Assembly (NCBI GenBank): GCA_964493385.1
Contig: CAZBNW010000001.1
Coordinates: forward strand, 31,979 to 95,978
Direction of reading: 5' to 3'
From: Loki-b32 sp964493385
GTDB taxonomy: Archaea > Asgardarchaeota > Lokiarchaeia > Sigyniarchaeales > SOKP01
Length of the DNA: 64,000 bases
A program made the position numbers and the translations under genes. Numbering within the stretch: the first letter of the stretch is position 1; the number at the start of each line of letters is the position of its first letter. Under the pieces are notes generated by a model. It saw only the letters and a list, made by a program, of their open reading frames with translations. It made no database searches and was not told where the DNA came from. Positions 54,601 to 62,226 of the stretch are shown here, one piece after another.

Positions 54601-54922
54601 AAGGATGGATTTTGAAGAAAATATATCTGATAATTCCATAACAATACAATTAGCACATTTTAGAGATCTGCGAAAGGAAGGTGGACCTTTTGGAGAGAAT
54701 TTGGATAAAATTAACTGGCTAATTTATAATGCAATAGGTTTAAATCTAAACTCCTTTACCATTAATGTTGATCCAAAGCAGAGAGAGCGATTTCAGAATT
54801 ATTTTTCTAATGATTTCATAAAAGAATATGAAAATATAAGTTTTGAATTTAAAATAGTTGAGAATCTTCAGTCTGATAAATTTGAAATTCAAATAAAAAA
54901 GAAAGTTGCTTACCCTAATTAA
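51647..54922 (+). CDS. Large winged-helix/TPR protein of HEPN-NYN module
   Basis: A 1,091-residue protein with no clear family. Residues 1-340 are helical. Around 365-425 is a winged-helix-like segment with a Gly/Lys wing (K-S-G-K-G-G-G-K-E-Y). TPR helices follow (about 445-545: Y-Y-N-N-H-Y-Y-E-K-A-I-Q-I-F, Y-Y-L-G-R-S-Y-F-K-I-G-N-Y-K-K-A-L). The last 220 residues are a separate alpha/beta domain (V-D-I-R-I-K-R-E-I-E-K-I-L, F-F-M-V-R-M-D). Given the RNase gene ahead and the HEPN gene behind, a sensor or regulator of an RNase-based module is the best inference. Confidence 0.6.
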   Translation: MLEQDTYGKYEFLIEFLVDIFNINTEELEIDTPQGIKIVSTDLKKLSNDLKNRWVSLLENSHDFSSIQKEYIQKLQPWKEKFDVFKQVKNKSEFIKFLEKYFSTWMKLSFQNKDISRREIFDIIKHEKPLISLSIPKYIGSYKSLSILKNDFFGLTAHLKLKKYKTVTYSLIIIFSFWFENIKDTWKAEIDVINKDYQNSMIAYEIIKKLKSMKFKESSLIFESQEKGNQFIISPYIKAYNLPRPSNNLIIEILSINPIFLFEEFVSYLYSIEDIIQFNLKNQDLSPHTYFKNLTLELQQFLLKGKELFLKAEDFLELPHEHKDKINKDIVKEPEDLKISFNQIIAFFKDALERDKTNETISPEDKGFRTQNQIFDDYKDEIDASKPTFYNYFDSLQLETYLEVRNKSGKGGGKEYKYKEFKSKSGQTIKKDLEFKDEEDKEDLSSERIEIQGALSYYNNHYYEKAIQIFEHVLHSKKLSLDLNLYFTCLYYLGRSYFKIGNYKKALESFDKIYMKNRDLYNNNYALAESYLQLQDNESALLIIDEIILEIKEIFQKTNINLNLDYLFVAPFDKECFEILHPKLTEEDIYSEYSVITNKSSIKISPFYYPQSRITQVNYDIVNRNIISLQILYKKYLSSVILKLEILRREFFNQVLKNNNDKIIHIVEEFISHIKYIEENSYLYSLSTKDVEIYISYYKGLSKLFKIVDAEKRISFEFPQIEGNGGYPKNRYCYQKFNQYYSSLSYYNEIFFTDFENRDRIFHLVTLSKGYPLRGGILEPILKAEYYFLQAYVNLYYLIDTRIQEEEELNNKLDFEDIMSTQDVFKKHDDFHSRWFGSRHPKLFIEMAEEAHNYCKRHKFENFLNPTEIILNETQKKYEVIEKLRFERRKKGIDKKLQILSAKYNERDDTVRLSYQMKPKEGFKHFVDIRIKREIEKILREKIGNIRFNIRLFNPELNKDVIEELRDIPFIRESVEGRTRAFFMVRMDFEENISDNSITIQLAHFRDLRKEGGPFGENLDKINWLIYNAIGLNLNSFTINVDPKQRERFQNYFSNDFIKEYENISFEFKIVENLQSDKFEIQIKKKVAYPN

Positions 54923-54955
54923 TTAATATATGTATATGAGGTATTTAACTAACTA

Positions 54956-55513
54956 TTAGATTTTTTCCTTAACCTTTATTTTATTTAAAGTATTAATTGT
55001 ATTAAGATATGAATAAAAAATCCATTCTACCCATATTTCTTTATCATAGTCTGTTCTCTGTTTCTCATTATGATGTCTAAATGAAAAAGTATTCGCAATT
55101 TCAAATAATCGTGATCCATCTTTCCTTAACATGTGTTCATTTATTTCTGGTTTTAAAAACTCTAATACATCAGCTAATATTCGTATGGCTTCCACTTTTT
55201 CGTCAATATTAGTTGTATAATGAGAGAATTTATGAATCGCACGTTTTACTTTACTCTCTACATTTTCAATATCTTTAGATTGAGGTCGATTTGTAATCAC
55301 TTTTTTCAAATCTTCTGGAACGCGAAGGTAAATTTCTCCATTGGGCATTAACTCAAATTTTCCTTCTTTATACCTAGATAAATACTCGTTTGCATCAATC
55401 CTAAATTCTTTTTGGTCTTCACATATCTCTAAAAATGCTTTAGTACAAGGGATTCTATTGTTATTTTTTGAAATTTTGTTTGTTAATGAATACCTACTTA
55501 ACTGACTATTCAA
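54956..55513 (-). CDS. Hypothetical helical protein of defence-island type
   Basis: A 185-residue protein. The C-terminal half (A-D-V-L-E-F-L-K-P ... F-E-I-A-N-T-F-S-F-R-H-H-N ... T-D-Y-D-K-E-I-W-V-E-W) looks like a helical domain I associate with uncharacterised proteins near restriction and abortive-infection genes, but I cannot name the family. It starts at TTG 55513. It is convergent with the large TPR gene and divergent from the type IIG enzyme. Confidence 0.5.
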   Translation of the reverse strand: MNSQLSRYSLTNKISKNNNRIPCTKAFLEICEDQKEFRIDANEYLSRYKEGKFELMPNGEIYLRVPEDLKKVITNRPQSKDIENVESKVKRAIHKFSHYTTNIDEKVEAIRILADVLEFLKPEINEHMLRKDGSRLFEIANTFSFRHHNEKQRTDYDKEIWVEWIFYSYLNTINTLNKIKVKEKI

Positions 55514-55778
55514 TTTTTTGTAAATATCTTTATGATATAATAATCCCTCGAAAGTTGAAGTAAGAAGAAAATTACTAATATATCTATGAAACTTTAACAG
55601 ATGTATAAAAATAAAAGATTTTATATAATTTTTCTTAGAATTTTATGTAAATTAAAGAACTAAGAAATTATTAACACATAGAGTGTTTATGTTTTAAATA
55701 ATGATTTTTTTCTCTTTATATATATAGTTTCATTATTCAAATTAGGAACTTTTGTATTATAATTATAAAGTGCATAGA

Positions 55779-58700
55779 ATGAAAAACAATCTGTTTAATT
55801 TAGCACGCTTAAGAGAGATGTGTGATATTGAACCATCATTAGAGCAAATTGAGGTTATCAAAGAATGGCATAAAATGGTTAAAAATAAAGAACTTATGGG
55901 TGAAGTTGAAAATTATATTAACTTTGTATTTAAAATTTTAAATAAGTTATTAGAATACTCAGAATCTGATATCGCATTTGAACATAGTTATGGTGATGGC
56001 AGAGTTGAGTTTAGTATTAGAGATCCTAATAAAAAAGATAATTATCGAATGATAATAGAATTAAAAGGGCAAAATATTGATTTGGATAAAATACAAAAAA
56101 GAAAAGGTAAAACCAATCGATCACCTGTTGATCAGGCTTTCTTTTATGCAATAGCAAGTAGAAGTGTTCAGTGGATAATTGTAAGCAATTATAATGAAAC
56201 ACGAATATATAATTATTATAAAAAGAGAAGATATATTTCTTTTACTGCATCAGATTTACTAGAAAAAGAGAATCTAAGGATATTTTTAGGATTATTATCA
56301 AAGAGATACTTTCTTTATGATATGATACCTGATAAAGCATTAAAAGAAACAGTCATAGTAGAACAAAAATTTACTACTGAATTTTATCAGCTTTATCATT
56401 CAACTAGATTAGAAATAATTAAACAATTGTTAGAAACAAAAAAAATAGAAGAAAAATTAATTATTCACTTATCTCAGACTCTTCTTAACAGAATACTTTT
56501 TATAGCTTATGCTGAAGATTGTGGTCTATTACCTTCTGAAACTTTAACTAGAACGATTTTAAGTCCAATAAAATCTAAAGATGTGTCATTAGATCGACAG
56601 GAAATATGGCATAAATTAAATCTTCTTTTTAATGATTTAAATGTTGGAAAAAGTGATAAACAAATACCAGGATATAATGGTGGATTATTTAGTGAAAATT
56701 TGGGAAGTATAATTCTTTATGACTTAGTAGATAAAAAAAAAAAAATAAATACTATCATTCTAAATCATAATTTCAATTATGATAAAATTAATGAACATTT
56801 AGATATATATAAGGATACTCTTAATCCTATTTTTAAAAATTTTTTAGTTATAGCAAGTTTAAACTATAAAGATCAAGTTAATGTGGAAATTTTTGGTCAT
56901 ATCTTCGAACAATCGGTAATAGATATAGAAAACTTAAGAAAAGAAGGTTTAGATAGTATACTAAACAAAAAAGATGTTAAAAGAAAATCAAAAGGAAAAA
57001 GAAAAAAAGAAGGTATATACTATACTCCTGAAATTGTGACATCAGAGATAACTCGTAATTCAATTATTAAATTTCTTTCGGATAAAGAAGATGTTTACAA
57101 TATTGAAAATTTGATGATAGAATATGATGATAATATTGAAAAGCTTGAAAATAAATTAAAGTCTATTAAGATTCTTGATATTGCATGTGGTTCTGGTGCT
57201 TTTTTATCGCAAGCTGTTGATATTTTAGCAGAAATATATGAAAATATAAATAATATCAAAATTGAAAAAGGCTTTTATAAAGAAGAATCTCTTCAGAAAT
57301 TTATTGATATTTATGGTATTAAAATAAATATTGTTAAAAATAGCTTATATGGAGCAGATATAAGTGAAGACGCTATTGAAATTGCTCAAGTTTCTCTTTT
57401 TTTAAAACTAGCACATAGAGAATATCAATTACCAGACTTAAAAAGCAATTTTTTCAACGGAAATAGCATAATTAATTCTAGGGAAGTAGTAGAGAAACCT
57501 ATAATATGGAATGATATTAGTCAAGTTCCTTTTGATATAATAATAACAAATCCACCATATATTCCAACTGAAAGTATGGAAGATGAGGAAAAAAATTATT
57601 TTTCTGAAAACTATTCTGTTTATAGAAAATACGATACTTCAATTATTTTTATTGAAAAAGCTTTAGAATTATTGAAACCTAGAGGTATCTTAGGAGTTAT
57701 TATACCATTAACTTGGCAAACTGGAGAAAATTATGAGCTATTAAGAACCAATTTATTTAAAAAAGCAAAGTTAATAAAATTAATAAATCTACCATTTGAT
57801 ATATTTCCAGATGCTTATATTGATACTTGTATAGCTATTTTTAAAAAAGAACCTTTTAAAGATATTGATTTTTTCTTAACCTTTCAATTTGATAAAAACT
57901 ATAAATTAGCAACATTACATATTGAAGAATGGGAGAAAATTTCAGCGAAGAAGATATTGGATCATTCTCAAAAATGCGTATATACTTCAGATTATTATTA
58001 TACACTTTGGAATAAGATTATAAATCTTAATGAATCAAATAATTTTAAGAGTTTAGGAGAAATTAGCATTTCTACTCAAGGTTATCATGCTGGAAAATAT
58101 AATAGAAAAAAAATAAAAACAACAGATAATGATATTCCTTTTTTTGAAGAGGGTAAAGCAAATCGTCATTATATAATAATCAATAAAAAAACTTACGTTG
58201 ATATGTCAGAATGGAACAATTTAGTACAATTTTATACTTCACCAAAAATCTTTATAAGAAGAATAATAAATCGGCAAGATAGACTAATGGCGTTTTATGT
58301 TGAAGAAAATCTACTTACAACTAAAGATTATAATCCTTTTGTTTTAAAAGAAGAAGATAATTGGAATAAAAAAATAGACTACAATTATCTTACAGCAATT
58401 TTGAATTCGAAATTAATATCATTTCTTTATATTGGTTTTTCTGCAATTGCTCTTAAAGATGATTTCAGACAAACTGTTCTTAAAAAACTCAGATTTCTAC
58501 CTATACCTGTTGTTGATGATGAAATACAAATGAAAATTAAAGATTTACAAATTAAACTTAGTTCAAAATTAACTGAATTTGAAGAGAAGAAAGAATTAAT
58601 CGGAAAAACGCTTTCTATTAAATATAAGGATAAAATAAAGAGTGGTCCTACTAAATTATACGAAATAAATAATTGGAAGAATGATGATTTAAATAAGGTT

Positions 58701-58892
58701 TTTAAAGATATAAGTATAGAAGAAACAGAAGAAATCGTTGATTACATTGATAAAAATAAGAAAACAGTTAATAATATCATTTCTCAGATTAAAACCTTAG
58801 AACAAAAAATAGATAAAGTAGTATTTGACTTATATAATATTTCAGATGAGGAAAGAAGTTTAATTGAGATAAGATTTCCAGATAAATTTTAA
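55779..58892 (+). CDS. Type IIG restriction-modification enzyme
   Basis: A 1,038-residue single-chain enzyme. The N-terminal region (about 60-90) has D-G-R-V-E-F-S-I ... M-I-I-E-L-K-G-Q, an E-x-K pattern of a PD-(D/E)xK nuclease. Y-Y-T-P-E-I-V begins the methylase, SAM motif I D-I-A-C-G-S-G-A-F is at 467, and catalytic N-P-P-Y is at 591, giving gamma-class N6-adenine methylation. The last 300 residues contain the target-recognition domain (I-S-T-Q-G-Y-H-A-G-K-Y) and helical spacers. An uninterrupted A13 tract at 56733-56745 could cause slippage. The start is ATG 55779. Confidence 0.85.
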   Translation: MKNNLFNLARLREMCDIEPSLEQIEVIKEWHKMVKNKELMGEVENYINFVFKILNKLLEYSESDIAFEHSYGDGRVEFSIRDPNKKDNYRMIIELKGQNIDLDKIQKRKGKTNRSPVDQAFFYAIASRSVQWIIVSNYNETRIYNYYKKRRYISFTASDLLEKENLRIFLGLLSKRYFLYDMIPDKALKETVIVEQKFTTEFYQLYHSTRLEIIKQLLETKKIEEKLIIHLSQTLLNRILFIAYAEDCGLLPSETLTRTILSPIKSKDVSLDRQEIWHKLNLLFNDLNVGKSDKQIPGYNGGLFSENLGSIILYDLVDKKKKINTIILNHNFNYDKINEHLDIYKDTLNPIFKNFLVIASLNYKDQVNVEIFGHIFEQSVIDIENLRKEGLDSILNKKDVKRKSKGKRKKEGIYYTPEIVTSEITRNSIIKFLSDKEDVYNIENLMIEYDDNIEKLENKLKSIKILDIACGSGAFLSQAVDILAEIYENINNIKIEKGFYKEESLQKFIDIYGIKINIVKNSLYGADISEDAIEIAQVSLFLKLAHREYQLPDLKSNFFNGNSIINSREVVEKPIIWNDISQVPFDIIITNPPYIPTESMEDEEKNYFSENYSVYRKYDTSIIFIEKALELLKPRGILGVIIPLTWQTGENYELLRTNLFKKAKLIKLINLPFDIFPDAYIDTCIAIFKKEPFKDIDFFLTFQFDKNYKLATLHIEEWEKISAKKILDHSQKCVYTSDYYYTLWNKIINLNESNNFKSLGEISISTQGYHAGKYNRKKIKTTDNDIPFFEEGKANRHYIIINKKTYVDMSEWNNLVQFYTSPKIFIRRIINRQDRLMAFYVEENLLTTKDYNPFVLKEEDNWNKKIDYNYLTAILNSKLISFLYIGFSAIALKDDFRQTVLKKLRFLPIPVVDDEIQMKIKDLQIKLSSKLTEFEEKKELIGKTLSIKYKDKIKSGPTKLYEINNWKNDDLNKVFKDISIEETEEIVDYIDKNKKTVNNIISQIKTLEQKIDKVVFDLYNISDEERSLIEIRFPDKF

Positions 58893-59536
58893 TTAATTAA
58901 ATATTCAAAAATTTAATTTGTTTGTCTCTATAAAATTTAATAACAGCACTTATTAAATTTCATCCTAAATTTAATACTTCTAGGATTCCGTCAATATATC
59001 ATGAAAATTATTTTCATGTTCATAAAAGTTTTCTTTATTCCTATTTTTTAAGTACGAAAAAAATCATTCTAAGGCTTATTTTTGATTGTGTTCAAAAGAG
59101 GTCAAATCGCCACTCGGTAGTTTTGATATTCTGATAAGTTATTTGAACATTTATTTGTTATTTTGATAAATCGAGCTTTCTAAAGTAATTTTATTAAATG
59201 ATCTGAGATTTAAAGATGTAAGTCGGAAAATATTGAAAATAAATGTTTTACACAATTTCACAAGTGGACTAATAAAATATTTATTTTTTTTAATTATTTC
59301 CTAATTTCAGTAGCACGCTAATAAGAGAAAAGAGAATAATTAATATGGAACTTTAAGAAGTTCTGAATTTAAAATTTAAAGTAATTTTCCCCTAACTAAT
59401 TAGGAGGAAGCATCACGGGGGAGGGAAATACTAATTACAGGAGAGAATGGGGCAAAAGATATATTTCATTTAGATTTATTATAGGTTAAGACAAAAATAA
59501 TAATGAATAAATGTAAAAATAACCAATTGAAAGATA
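58893..59536. other. 644-bp gap with palindrome and hairpin
   Basis: No coding frame is convincing. CATGAAAAT at 59000-59008 and ATTTTCATG at 59010-59018 form a near-perfect palindrome. TGTTCAAA (59089-59096) pairs with TTTGAACA (59142-59149) around an inner hairpin in a locally G+C-richer patch (GCC ACTC GGT). A purine-rich G tract lies at about 59415-59430. There is no tRNA or terminal repeat pair. It may be a decayed gene or an undefined RNA. Confidence 0.35.
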
Positions 59537-60748
59537 ATGTTAATCACACCAGACCAATTTAATGAAGTAAATCAAGATTTTCTAGAGAGTTTGATTAAAA
59601 ATGGAATCGAGGAAAACATTCATCTTGATTATAAAGAGGAATTAGGAAGTAATGCTGAGATCGCAAAAGATTTCTCTTCTTTTGCCAATAGTGAAGGGGG
59701 TAATATTATATATGGGATGCAAGAAGTAAATAACAAACCAACAGAAATTAAACCAATAAGGCAGTCAAACTTAAGAGAAAAACTTGATCAGATTGCACGA
59801 AATGGTATTGATCCTTCATTGGATGTGAGAATTTTACCCATTGATGTAAATATTAAGGGAAACGAAGGACAAGTTTTTTTAATAAACATCCCCAGAAAAT
59901 ATCCTATTTTACATCAAGCAGTAAAGCGTGCAAAATATTATAAAAGAACGGAATTTACATCTTCTCCAATGTCAAATTTTGAAATAGAAACAGCTTTTAG
60001 ATTAGCATATAATTATGAAGAAAGAATTAATTCTCTTTTCCAAAACAGATTACACGAGCTGAATAGTGGAGAATATCATGTAAATATTCCAAGTCAAACT
60101 AGGATGTTAATCCATATGATTTCAATTGATGCCTTGGAAACAATTAGATCACTCGATCTCGAGATTGTGTTTAAAGAATTTGAGAATTATTTAAAACCAC
60201 CTGGTTGCACTTTCGGTAAAAATATTGAGCGAAATTTACATGGATTACTTGTATCTTGCGGTCCAGATCCTTATTCGGATAATTATGTTGGTTATGTTCA
60301 ATTATATAGAAATGGTATGATAGAAGCTATTGATAGTTTTTTAATGAAACCGACCGATCACCTGCATGGTAAGCGTTATACTAAACCTGTAAAAAAACTT
60401 GGTATGTGGTCTTTGGAAAAGAATATTATCCGTTCAAGCGAGATGTATCTAAAAACTTTAGAAAAAATGGGAGTTGGTCTGCCTATTTATCTCTTTCTTT
60501 CGTTTACTCATATGAAAGGCTACAAGATTTCTTTAGTTCCTTATGGGGGTTCATTTATCAACAAAGACTCGGATATAACTAAGAGAGATGAGATTCTGCT
60601 TCCGAGAATTAAGATTGATTCTTTTGAGATTGAGATTGAAGAAAAATTAAAAACTTCTTTCGATATTTTTTGGAATGCATTTAATCAACCAGGTTCAAGA
60701 AATTATGATGAGAATGGGAGATTTATAAATCAAATCTACAAAAGCTAA
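59537..60748 (+). CDS. Schlafen AlbA_2-domain protein
   Basis: A 403-residue protein. The first 150 residues match the AlbA_2 domain: H-L-D-Y-K-E-E-L (30-36), S-S-F-A-N-S-E-G-G-N-I-I-Y-G (47-60) and the final strand I-P-R-K-Y-P. AlbA_2 domains in prokaryotes bind or cut nucleic acids and are frequent in regulators and defence loci; eukaryotic Schlafens use the fold to cleave tRNA. The remaining 250 residues are mixed alpha/beta and unrecognised. Start at ATG 59537, leaderless-looking. Confidence 0.78.
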   Translation: MLITPDQFNEVNQDFLESLIKNGIEENIHLDYKEELGSNAEIAKDFSSFANSEGGNIIYGMQEVNNKPTEIKPIRQSNLREKLDQIARNGIDPSLDVRILPIDVNIKGNEGQVFLINIPRKYPILHQAVKRAKYYKRTEFTSSPMSNFEIETAFRLAYNYEERINSLFQNRLHELNSGEYHVNIPSQTRMLIHMISIDALETIRSLDLEIVFKEFENYLKPPGCTFGKNIERNLHGLLVSCGPDPYSDNYVGYVQLYRNGMIEAIDSFLMKPTDHLHGKRYTKPVKKLGMWSLEKNIIRSSEMYLKTLEKMGVGLPIYLFLSFTHMKGYKISLVPYGGSFINKDSDITKRDEILLPRIKIDSFEIEIEEKLKTSFDIFWNAFNQPGSRNYDENGRFINQIYKS

Positions 60749-60885
60749 TTCATGAGATATTTATTAAATAAAATTCTATCCATAGTGTAGAAGAGATTGA
60801 TCTTCAAAGATTTAAATTATAAAATTTTATCTCATTTTCAAAATCCTTACCTTAAATCTAAATTATATAAGAAAACCACTGAACA

Positions 60886-61395
60886 ATGTCAAATTATTCA
60901 AAAGATAAAATTAAAGAAGATATTCTGAATTTTTTTTATGATGATAGTAAGAATCATTGGATATACAGATACAAGAATAATAGAAAAGCCAACATTAACG
61001 GGAGTATGGTTTTTTATTTAAAACAATTGAAAGTTTTATTTGAAGATAGATATTTCCATTGGAATACGGATAAAGCTATAAAAGAATTAGCAAACGATGG
61101 AAAATTAATTAATTGGTATGATTATTACATACAGAAAGGAGAAAAAAACAGAAAAGTTAGAGTTTCACTGTTTAGAAGACCAGATCAAAGATATTTTAAA
61201 AAAAATTCAAAAACATTGCTTAAACACATACAATATTTTGATTATGACATGAATCAAGCAATAGGAAGGCAAGCTGAATTATTAACAAAAATGATGTTTT
61301 ATAAATTGGGATTTCAGGTGAACGCTTGTCATACAAATGAGTTTAGAGGGAAAAAATATACTTGTAAGGTAAAAAAAAATTTGGGCGGGAGGTAA
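60886..61395 (+). CDS. N-terminal part of a broken gene (nuclease-like?)
   Basis: A 169-residue product. A helical N-terminus with a winged-helix-like segment is followed by G-R-Q-A-E-L-L-T-K-M-M-F-Y-K-L-G-F-Q-V, the opening helix and strand typical of PD-(D/E)xK or Mrr-type nucleases (E in the helix). It then breaks at a run of nine A (61371-61379). Removing one A joins this frame to the next one, which continues without a stop into 61454-61930. It is either a real mutation, a programmed slip or a sequence error. Confidence 0.5.
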   Translation: MSNYSKDKIKEDILNFFYDDSKNHWIYRYKNNRKANINGSMVFYLKQLKVLFEDRYFHWNTDKAIKELANDGKLINWYDYYIQKGEKNRKVRVSLFRRPDQRYFKKNSKTLLKHIQYFDYDMNQAIGRQAELLTKMMFYKLGFQVNACHTNEFRGKKYTCKVKKNLGGR

Positions 61396-61453
61396 CAAAA
61401 TATATAGTCAACTATATGTTGTTAATAATATTACTCCAATAACAGATATAGGT

Positions 61454-61930
61454 ATGGATATCCTACAAAATTATATTATAGAAACTGAAATTTTAACAAG
61501 TCCATTAATAACAAATAGAAATATGGTAATAGGGGAATATAATTCTATTTTGATTTCAATAAAAAATAAGTTATGGAAAGATGCATGTATAAAAATGGGA
61601 TCAATTTTAGAGTATCTTTTAACAAAATGGTTAGAATCTAAAAACATAAAACAGATTACACATTCCCATTTAAAGAAACAAAAATCCTTGAGTAGAGCTA
61701 AATTTAATGACAAAATTATATTTTATCTTGAAATAGCTCGCTTCAATTACAATAATGAAATTGGTGATCGTACTCAATGGGAAATTGTTGATAAAGTTAT
61801 TAGGGATTACAGGAATTATGTACATTTACAAAAATATGAAAAAAGGATTACTCAAGATGGATATTTAGATATAAATGATTATGAGTTATTAAACAAGCCA
61901 TTTAGACAATTAATAAATTATTTCAAGTAA
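61454..61930 (+). CDS. C-terminal part of broken gene, HEPN-like
   Basis: 158 residues from ATG 61454, but the frame is open upstream to the A9 tract, so it probably belongs to the preceding gene. It is all-helical, with K-M-G-S-I-L-E-Y-L-L-T-K-W-L and, near the end, V-I-R-D-Y-R-N-Y-V-H (R-x6-H), the motif spacing of HEPN domains. If joined, the full protein has about 347 residues: DNA-binding or nuclease-like front and HEPN back. Confidence 0.5.
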   Translation: MDILQNYIIETEILTSPLITNRNMVIGEYNSILISIKNKLWKDACIKMGSILEYLLTKWLESKNIKQITHSHLKKQKSLSRAKFNDKIIFYLEIARFNYNNEIGDRTQWEIVDKVIRDYRNYVHLQKYEKRITQDGYLDINDYELLNKPFRQLINYFK

Positions 61931-62226
61931 AAATTGTAAGAAATTTTAGAACATTTTTTATATAATTATTGGCGAGCAATTTACTTAGAAAGATTTTTCC
62001 TTTATTCATATCTTTTTATCCTAACTAGTTTTTTAGGCGTCTGCGTTTTTAGTGATGTTTTTAATTTTATAAATTAATAAAGATCAAATGTTAAATTTTC
62101 TGGATTCCACTGAATTTCTGTTGTTTTATTTAGGCTTAAACTTGGCCTTAATAATTCTAAATATCATATTCTTTATATCTCGGAAGAGAGAGAAATAAAA
62201 AGAAGGATTAATAAAAAAAATAGTTA

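Noticed and set aside
59085..59130. tRNA T-arm-like string GGTCAAATCGCC
   Set aside because: No acceptor, D-arm or anticodon stem can be placed around it.
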